Below, in pieces: positions 58,231 through 64,000 of a stretch of DNA of 64,000 bases (the first letter of the stretch is position 1; each line of letters starts with the position of its first letter). The position numbers and the translations under genes are program-made. Under the pieces are notes generated by a model. It was given only the letters and a program-made list of their open reading frames with translations. It had not been told where the DNA came from and did not search any database. Source of the DNA: Microbacterium galbinum (lineage in GTDB: Bacteria; Actinomycetota; Actinomycetes; Actinomycetales; Microbacteriaceae); NCBI RefSeq assembly GCF_023101185.1, contig NZ_CP078077.1:2633630-2697629 (forward strand), in the 5' to 3' direction.

Positions 58231-58283
58231 GTGTGAGTACCTCGCGGCCGTCCGATCCGCCGCGGGACCATCGGAGGCAGCAC

Positions 58284-59087
58284 GTGGCTGAGACGACAAC
58301 GACGACGCGTAGCGTCACGGTCGCGCAGCGCCCGCTGCTGCTCTCCTGGGCGGGCACGACTGATCAGGGGCGCCGTCGCGACACGAATCAGGATGCATTC
58401 CTCGCGGAGTATCCGCTGTTCATCGTCGCCGATGGAATGGGTGGACACGCAGGAGGCGAGATCGCCAGCCGCAGCACGGTTCAGCGGCTGCAGGCACTGG
58501 TCGATGACGGATCCGTGGAGCGGCCGGCGATCGAGAAGGCGCTCGAGCTCGCGGTGGCGGACATCGCAGATCACCCCGAGACCACCGACGAGGGAACCGG
58601 GACCACGCTGACCGGCGTGTTCCTGGAGCTTCAGGACGGGGAGCCGCACTGGGTGTCGCTGAACATCGGCGACTCACGCGTGTACCTCCTGCGCGACGAT
58701 CGCCTCGTGCAGGTGACGACCGATCACTCGGTCGTCCAGGAACTCATCACGGCGGGGAAGCTGAGCCCGGAGGAAGCGGAAGGGCATCCCTACAGCAACG
58801 TGATCACACGGGCGGTCGGGGCGAGCGAGCTGACGCCGCCGGACTACCTGACGATCGAGGTCCGCGCCGGCGATCGGTTCGTGATCTGTTCGGACGGTCT
58901 CACCAAGGAGCTCACCGACTACGGCATCCAGCACTTCCTACGGGAGAACCCCGAACCGGGGCCGGCCGTCGACGCGATGCTCGCCGCGGCCCTCGAGAAC
59001 GGCGGCCGAGACAATGTCACCGTCATCATCGTGCAGGTGACCGATCCTGCGGACTCCTCCTCCACACCGGACGAGAACGGCGAATAG
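58284..59087 (+). CDS. PP2C-type serine/threonine protein phosphatase
   Basis: This 267-residue soluble PPM phosphatase dephosphorylates Ser/Thr in the cytoplasm. All metal-binding blocks are present: RRDTNQDAF, VADGMGGHAGGE, GTTLTGVFLEL, NIGDSRVYLLRD, VICSDGLTKEL and GGRDNVTVIIVQV. I use the GTG at 58284 because GGAGG lies 6-7 bases before it. No transmembrane segment or kinase is nearby. Its partner may be the FtsK/EccC-like gene 49 bases downstream, since PP2C genes often accompany type VII-like loci. Confidence 0.9.
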   Translation: MAETTTTTRSVTVAQRPLLLSWAGTTDQGRRRDTNQDAFLAEYPLFIVADGMGGHAGGEIASRSTVQRLQALVDDGSVERPAIEKALELAVADIADHPETTDEGTGTTLTGVFLELQDGEPHWVSLNIGDSRVYLLRDDRLVQVTTDHSVVQELITAGKLSPEEAEGHPYSNVITRAVGASELTPPDYLTIEVRAGDRFVICSDGLTKELTDYGIQHFLRENPEPGPAVDAMLAAALENGGRDNVTVIIVQVTDPADSSSTPDENGE

Positions 59088-59136
59088 CCCCGATCGCCTG
59101 TGAGCGGAGACCCTCCGCCGATCCCCATGCCGTCGA

Positions 59137-62028
59137 ATGGAGGGCATGGATCCCCTCCCGATCGTGCTGCCGGCCACGCAGGTCCCGCCTCGACGCGCCC
59201 CTTTGCCGTTCCTCGCCGCCGGTATGCCCGTCGTCGCCGGCGTCGTTCTCTGGCTGATCACCGGCTCGCTCTTCTCCCTCTGCTTCGCCGCGCTCGGCCC
59301 CGTGATGATGGTGGCCTCGCTCGTCGATTCGGGGCGCGGTCGTCGTCGGGAACAGCGACGCATCCTCGAGGAGGATGAGCGGTCATGGGCGGTGGCGGAG
59401 GAACAGCTCTCCGCGCTGCACGGGGAGGAGAGACACCGCCGCTGGGGCCAGCACCCCGACGCGGCCACCTGCACGCAGGAACCGCCGCTGCGCGGCACGG
59501 AGCCGCCCGAGGCGAGGACGCCCGTCGTGGTCGGTTCCGGTGCTGTCGCCAGCATCATCCGTACGACCGGTGGTGACGGTGAGCGGGCACGTGAACTCCA
59601 GGAACGTGCGCGTGTGCTCGAGTCCGCACCGATCATCGTTCCCCTGGGCGCGGGAATCTGCGTGCGGGGCCCGCAGCCTCTCACCCTCGCAGTGGCGCGT
59701 GCGCTGGTACTGCAGCTCTCTCTGCGGTTCGCGCCGGGACAGCTGAAGCTCGTCGGCGAGGGGTTCCCCGACGGGGACTACGCCGGGCTTCCGCACTCGT
59801 CGTCCCTCCGGCGAGGATTCCGCCTCGGTGTCGGACCCGCGTCGATCCGGGAGGTCGAAGCGGACGCGACGATCTGGCTGGCGCGGTCCGGCGAAGAAGT
59901 ACCCGACGGCATCCTCACCGTCCTGGATCTGCAGGAGCCGCGGGAGGCCACGCTTCGAACCCCGGAAGGCGTCGTCACGATCGCCGCCGAAGGGGTCTCC
60001 CGCCAGCAATTCGAGACGATCGCCGCCCGCCGACTCGCCTCGGACGACGAGGCGGATGCCGTGCCGGAGGCGGTGGAGTTCGCTCAGCTCGTGCAGACAC
60101 CGGCCGAATCAGGACTGCGGGCGGTCATCGGTCGAGGAGCCGGTGCGGACGGAGAGGTCGACATCGTCGAAGACGGTCCGCACGCCATCGTCACCGGCAC
60201 CACGGGTACCGGCAAGAGCGAGCTCCTGGTGACCTGGGTCACCGCGATAGCCGCGTCGTACGGCCCTGAGCGAGTGAACTTCGTCCTGGCCGACTTCAAG
60301 GGCGGGACGGCGTTCGAACCGCTCCGGGCGCTGGCCCAGGTGACCGCGGTCATGACGGATCTCGACGAGGCGGGAGCGCGACGCGGCGTGGAGAGCCTGC
60401 GCGCCGAACTGCGCCGTCGGGAGGGCGCTCTCGCCGCAGCCGGTGTGCGCGATATCGCCGACGTGGAGATTCCGCGACTCCTGATCGTCGTGGACGAGTT
60501 CGCGGCCCTCTTACAGGACCATCCGGATCTCGGCGCCGTCTTCACCGACATCGCCGCGCGAGGCCGCGCGCTGGGGATGCATCTGATCCTCGGCACCCAA
60601 CGCGCCTCCGGGGTGGTGAGGGACTCCCTCGCCGCGAACTGCCCGTTGCGGCTCAGCCTTCGGGTCAGCGATCCGTCCGACAGCCGCGCGATGATCGGGA
60701 CGGCGGCCGCGGCGGAGATCCCCGGGGGAGTGAGCGCCCGAGGCCTCTGCCTCGTGCGCCGCCCGCAGGACGACGATGCCGAACCCCTTCGCGTCGCGTT
60801 GACCCGTGAGGACGACCTGAGCGGGGTGGCGAATCGCTGGGCGCACCTGCCCAGGCCCGCGAGTCCCTGGCTGCTTCCGCTCGCCGAGGTGATCCCGCTG
60901 CCGGAGGATGCGACGAGGACGGGGAACTCGGAGATCCTCTGGGGAGTCGCCGACGTCCCGGAGTCGCAGGAGCAGCCGCGGCTCGTCATCCGGGCGGGCC
61001 AGGATCGCGGGATCGCCGTGATCGGCGCTCCCGGGTCGGGGCGCACCGCCGCTCTCCGCGTGCTCGCCGCACAGGTCCCGGAGGCGCTGTGGATCCCCGC
61101 CGACCCGGAGCGGATGTGGGACGTCGTCCAGTCGCTGGTTGAGGGACGGACACGGATGCCCGCGCTCGTCCTCTGCGACGACCTCGATGCCCGTGCCGCG
61201 GAGCTGCCGCCCGAGTATGCGCAGACTCTGGTGCAGCGGTGGGAGCAGATCCTGCGCGGTGCGACCGGGAGCAGCGTCGTGATCACTGCCACGCGGTCGA
61301 GCGGAGCCGTCGGGCGCGTGCTCGACGCGCTGCCGCGCCGAGCGCTGCTGCGCGCCGCGAGCAGGGTCGATCACGTCGCCGCCGGCGGCGAGAGCGCGAC
61401 GTTCGACGAGCGTCGTCCCCCCGGTCGTGCTCGCCTCGACGGCCACGAGACGCAGTTCTTCTGGAAGCCCGACGGAGCTGCGAGTGACGGACGCGCGATC
61501 GGCGGCGAGGGGCCGGAGCGCTGGGAGCCGGGAGCGGGGCTCCATGCCATCGTCACGGCCGGGGCCGCGTCGCTCGTCTCCGCGGTTCAGCAGGCGTACC
61601 CCTCCGCGCGGGTGAGCGTGATCGGGTCGGGGGCCGTCATCGGTGCGGGGCAGGGCTTCACGCAGACCCCGGGCGGAGAACACGAGCCGGTCGTCCTTCT
61701 CGGCGATGCCGATGCCTGGCAGCGCGAGTGGTCGCTCTGGCAGCGCGTCCGCACGGACGGCGAGGTGCTCATCCGCGCGGAGCGGCCTTCGGATCTCCGG
61801 CAGCTGGTCGGGCACCGGGAACTGCCGCCGTTCGCGCGGCTTCACGCCGGACGGGTGTGGGCGGTGCGCGGAGCCGAGGCACCGCGGCGACTCGTGGTTC
61901 CCGCGCTCCTCGGTGAGCGGGAAACCTGGAGACGTGAGCCCGCGCCGGTGACGGCAGCGAGCGTCGGTGCGCAGCCGCCGGCGGACCAGCCCCGCACACG
62001 ACGGAGCCTGCGGGAACGTCGGGGATGA
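59137..62028 (+). CDS. FtsK/SpoIIIE-domain ATPase, EccC/EssC-like
   Basis: This 963-residue protein has two N-terminal membrane helices (about 24-43 and 45-62) and a basic linker (RGRRREQRR). The first FtsK/SpoIIIE ATPase has Walker A GTTGTGKS (354-361), the LADFKGG block and Walker B LLIVVDEFA (448-456). A second, shorter, degenerate module follows with GAPGSGRT (630-637) and LVLCDDLDA. This layout matches EccC/EssC, the motor of type VII secretion, more than FtsK. It lacks the third module of full EccC (about 1300 residues). No WXG100, EccB/D/E or mycosin gene is nearby. The ATG at 59137 is used, with 59146 an alternative. Confidence 0.85.
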   Translation: MEGMDPLPIVLPATQVPPRRAPLPFLAAGMPVVAGVVLWLITGSLFSLCFAALGPVMMVASLVDSGRGRRREQRRILEEDERSWAVAEEQLSALHGEERHRRWGQHPDAATCTQEPPLRGTEPPEARTPVVVGSGAVASIIRTTGGDGERARELQERARVLESAPIIVPLGAGICVRGPQPLTLAVARALVLQLSLRFAPGQLKLVGEGFPDGDYAGLPHSSSLRRGFRLGVGPASIREVEADATIWLARSGEEVPDGILTVLDLQEPREATLRTPEGVVTIAAEGVSRQQFETIAARRLASDDEADAVPEAVEFAQLVQTPAESGLRAVIGRGAGADGEVDIVEDGPHAIVTGTTGTGKSELLVTWVTAIAASYGPERVNFVLADFKGGTAFEPLRALAQVTAVMTDLDEAGARRGVESLRAELRRREGALAAAGVRDIADVEIPRLLIVVDEFAALLQDHPDLGAVFTDIAARGRALGMHLILGTQRASGVVRDSLAANCPLRLSLRVSDPSDSRAMIGTAAAAEIPGGVSARGLCLVRRPQDDDAEPLRVALTREDDLSGVANRWAHLPRPASPWLLPLAEVIPLPEDATRTGNSEILWGVADVPESQEQPRLVIRAGQDRGIAVIGAPGSGRTAALRVLAAQVPEALWIPADPERMWDVVQSLVEGRTRMPALVLCDDLDARAAELPPEYAQTLVQRWEQILRGATGSSVVITATRSSGAVGRVLDALPRRALLRAASRVDHVAAGGESATFDERRPPGRARLDGHETQFFWKPDGAASDGRAIGGEGPERWEPGAGLHAIVTAGAASLVSAVQQAYPSARVSVIGSGAVIGAGQGFTQTPGGEHEPVVLLGDADAWQREWSLWQRVRTDGEVLIRAERPSDLRQLVGHRELPPFARLHAGRVWAVRGAEAPRRLVVPALLGERETWRREPAPVTAASVGAQPPADQPRTRRSLRERRG

Positions 62029-62032
62029 GGCG

Positions 62033-63028
62033 TCAGATACCGGGGGAGACGAGAACCCGACCGACCGGCTGTCCGCCGCCGAGCACGTCGAGCGAGAGCG
62101 CGTCGGCCAGGTCGGCGACATCACGATCCGTGAGTGCCCCGGCTCGCGCGAGCAGCGTCGCAGCCACGATGGTCGATGCGCGTGCTCCGCCGTCGAGCAT
62201 CTTCAGGGCGACGGTCGTGCCGTTGGGGGCCACCATGACCATGACGCCCTCGGCGCCTCCCTTGGCGAAGACTCCGAGCTTCTCGATGGCGACGGTGTCG
62301 GGCCGCCCGGGACCCTCGATGGTCCAGGGGTGCTCGCGCACCGCGCGCACCAGGGAACCGGCGACGCGGTGAAGGGCGAACGGCGAGCGATCCGATGCCG
62401 TGCCGATCCGGTGGATCGCGCGGGCGAGGCCCGTCAGCGTCATCGCGTAGACCGGTGCGCCGCAGCCGTCGATCGACGTGTGGGAGATCTTCTCGCCGGT
62501 GAGACGCTCGATCACCTCGCGGATGTGCGCCTGCAGAGGGTGGCCCTCCTCCAGATACCCCTCCGTGGGCCAGCCGGTGGCGATGCAGGCCCGCAGCATC
62601 GCGGCGTGCTTGCCCGAGCAGTTCATCCGCACGCTCGCCTGCTGGCCGTGCTCCCGCACCATCTCGTCGCGGGTCGCCTGATCGCTCGGCCAGGCCGGCG
62701 GGCAGGCGAGCGCGTCTTCGTTCAGACCGCCGGCCGTCAGCATCTCCCGCACCGCGGCGGCATGCCGATCGGTCCCGATGTGACTCGCCGTCGACAGAGC
62801 GAGGTGCTCGCCCTCGAGCGCGGCTCCCGCCGTGATGCAGGCGACCGCCTGCAGGGGCTTCATGCTGGAGCGCGGCAGGATGAGCGAATCGGCGTTGCCG
62901 AGACGCGCGACCACCTCTCCCTCGGAGGAGAGCACCACCGCCGCTCCCGCGTGTCGCGACTCGACGAAGCCGCTCCGCTCTACGACGGCGAGTTCGACGG
63001 AATCCTGAACGGTGAGAGTCTCCAGCAC
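62033..63028 (-). CDS. L-asparaginase II family protein
   Basis: This 331-residue enzyme of the asparaginase_II (Rhizobium etli-like) family, unrelated to E. coli AnsB, should hydrolyse asparagine to aspartate and ammonia. Conserved blocks: SRHAGAAVVLSSEG, LPRSSMKPLQA with the SxxK catalytic pair, NCSGKHAAML, and SIDGCGAPVYA. No signal peptide, so cytoplasmic. The start is GTG 63028, with TAGTCT 6 bases upstream on the minus strand. It is convergent with the EccC-like gene, only 4 bases apart. Confidence 0.9.
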   Translation of the reverse strand: MLETLTVQDSVELAVVERSGFVESRHAGAAVVLSSEGEVVARLGNADSLILPRSSMKPLQAVACITAGAALEGEHLALSTASHIGTDRHAAAVREMLTAGGLNEDALACPPAWPSDQATRDEMVREHGQQASVRMNCSGKHAAMLRACIATGWPTEGYLEEGHPLQAHIREVIERLTGEKISHTSIDGCGAPVYAMTLTGLARAIHRIGTASDRSPFALHRVAGSLVRAVREHPWTIEGPGRPDTVAIEKLGVFAKGGAEGVMVMVAPNGTTVALKMLDGGARASTIVAATLLARAGALTDRDVADLADALSLDVLGGGQPVGRVLVSPGI

Positions 63029-63034
63029 CCGTCC

Positions 63035-63040
63035 AGACTA
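63035..63040 (-). promoter_or_regulatory. -10 box (TAGTCT) of the asparaginase gene
   Basis: On the minus strand TAGTCT ends 6 bases before the GTG at 63028. Confidence 0.42.
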
Positions 63041-63114
63041 TCCCCGCCGCCCGACGAGTCGCCGAAGCGAGTGCGGCGCCGGGAGTGTCGGCGAGCGGTG
63101 GCACACTGGGGAGC

Positions 63115-63609
63115 ATGGCAGAACACGCAACGCGCATCCTCGGAGAGCACCGTTATGCGCTCACGAGCATCTGGACCGGTAACACCGGGACCGGCACGAG
63201 CGGCTACCGCGACTATCGGCGCGACGTCGAGATCTCCGTCGAGGGAAAGCCGATGCTCCTCGCATCCGCCGACAAGCCTTTCCGCGGCGACCCCGCGCGA
63301 TGGAACCCCGAGGACCTCCTCGTCGCAGCGCTGTCGGAATGCCACCTGCTCTCGTACCTGCACGCGTGCGTCACCGCGGGCGTGGTCGTCCTCTCCTACC
63401 GCGACGACGCGACCGGCACGATGCGCGAAGACGGCGCGGGCGGCGGAGCGTTCTCCGAGGTCACGCTGCACCCGCAGGTCGTCGTCGCCGACGCTTCCAT
63501 GATCGAGGCCGCGGAGCGCGCGCACGTGCAGGCCAACGAGTGGTGCTTCATCGCGAACTCGATGAACTTCCCCGTGCGGCACGAGGCCACGGTGACCGCC
63601 CTCGGCTGA
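63115..63609 (+). CDS. OsmC family protein
   Basis: This 164-residue OsmC-fold protein has the two redox cysteines in SECHLLSYLHACV and NEWCFIANS, so it may reduce peroxides. The second-motif VCPYS of Ohr is absent, which separates it from ohr at 23154. The substrate may be an organic hydroperoxide or thiol. The ATG at 63115 follows GGGGAG; an in-frame ATG-less extension to 63085 has no homology. It is divergent from asparaginase and convergent with plsC. Confidence 0.85.
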   Translation: MAEHATRILGEHRYALTSIWTGNTGTGTSGYRDYRRDVEISVEGKPMLLASADKPFRGDPARWNPEDLLVAALSECHLLSYLHACVTAGVVVLSYRDDATGTMREDGAGGGAFSEVTLHPQVVVADASMIEAAERAHVQANEWCFIANSMNFPVRHEATVTALG

Positions 63610-63623
63610 GCGCTCGACGACCG

Positions 63624-64000
63624 TCAGCGGCGCTCGTGCGGCAGTGCCTGCTTGATCTTCTCGATGGCTCCCTGCGCGGGAGCTTCGTTGTAAGCGCCGG
63701 CGAGCTCCTGGCCCGAGAGTGCGTGGATCGCGGCCATGATCTCGTCGGTCGCGAGACGACGCGCTCGACCGCTCGTCGCCGGACCGTGCGGGGCGAGATC
63801 GAGGGGTTTGCCGAAACGCACCGTGATGCGCTCCTTCGTCGTGGGGATCTTCGCGCCGACCGGCATCACCTTGTCGGTTCCGATGAGCCCGACGGGGACG
63901 ACGGGCGCTCCGGTCTGCAGAGCCAGGAAAGCGACGCCCGTGCGGCCCTTGTAGAGCCGACCGTCGGTGGAACGGGTGCCCTCCGGGTAGAGCGCTACGG
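63624..64000 (-). CDS. 1-acyl-sn-glycerol-3-phosphate acyltransferase (PlsC-like), 5' end outside
   Basis: The visible 125 residues are the C-terminal part of a PlsC-family acyltransferase that makes phosphatidic acid. Near the window edge the frame reads YPEGTRSTDGRLYKGRTGVAF, the EGTRS motif III that binds glycerol phosphate, followed by PVVPVGLIGTDKVMP (motif IV). The HxxxxD catalytic block must lie beyond base 64000. An internal ATG at 63869 is not the start. Confidence 0.88.
   Translation of the reverse strand, partial: VALYPEGTRSTDGRLYKGRTGVAFLALQTGAPVVPVGLIGTDKVMPVGAKIPTTKERITVRFGKPLDLAPHGPATSGRARRLATDEIMAAIHALSGQELAGAYNEAPAQGAIEKIKQALPHERR

Noticed and set aside
58233..58283. Earlier GTG start of the PP2C gene
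   Set aside because: Adds 17 residues without homology and lies 3 bases after the -10-like box; the GTG at 58284 has GGAGG upstream.

Overview
The window is high-G+C (about 70%) DNA packed with actinobacterial genes. Protein families and gene order point to Microbacteriaceae, most likely Microbacterium or a close relative. This is inferred from protein content and gene order, because there is no rRNA or other species marker. It is ordinary chromosome: I see no insertion sequence, integrase, prophage, CRISPR array or origin. Nearly all bases are coding, and no gene-free stretch reaches 300 bases (the longest is about 170). Many neighbours overlap by ATGA/GTGA, and many first genes carry a TANNNT -10 box about 6-9 bases before the start codon, which suggests leaderless or very short-leader mRNAs.

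Layout. 1-6.7 kb: MFS transporter (5' end missing), NUDIX hydrolase, metX and metY (acetylhomoserine route to methionine), a short-chain dehydrogenase, uracil-DNA glycosylase and a GNAT acetyltransferase. 6.7-11.6 kb: a complete dipeptide-type ABC importer on the minus strand. 11.7-14.5 kb: alpha/beta hydrolase, AhpD-like protein, tyrosine phosphatase and a stand-alone SIP-domain protein behind a DtxR/IdeR-like box. 14.5-18.7 kb: minus-strand group of TPM-domain protein, PspA, arginase-family protein and a small HExxH protein. 18.8-21.7 kb: DUF3097, trmB, a CPBP-like membrane protein and DUF1304. 21.7-25.3 kb: RidA, then channel-ohrR-ohr-reductase (peroxide response) and a GIY-YIG-type protein. 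25.4-28.6 kb: treS and maltokinase (trehalose/maltose 1-phosphate). 28.7-31.6 kb: VOC protein, CmtR-like metal sensor with its P-type ATPase, and tRNA-Arg(CCG).

31.6-55.4 kb is an actinobacterial backbone block whose order matches the argS-lysA-hom-thrB-rho-prfA-prmC-sua5-wecA-atpI-atpBEFHAGDC region known from Mycobacterium. Here it lacks thrC and rpmE and carries extra genes (LmeA-like, BrkB, a holin-family protein, cysE, cysK). Hom supplies homoserine to ThrB here and to MetX/MetY at 1.8-4.4 kb, while CysE/CysK make cysteine. The eight F1Fo ATP synthase genes form one operon closed by a strong terminator. atpB appears to start at a CTG, and the epsilon subunit lacks the usual C-terminal helices.

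55.4-64 kb: YaaA, a membrane protein with a proline-rich tail, an aldo/keto reductase, a PP2C phosphatase next to an EccC-like FtsK/SpoIIIE ATPase without other type VII secretion genes, L-asparaginase II, OsmC, and the 3' part of a PlsC acyltransferase running off the window.
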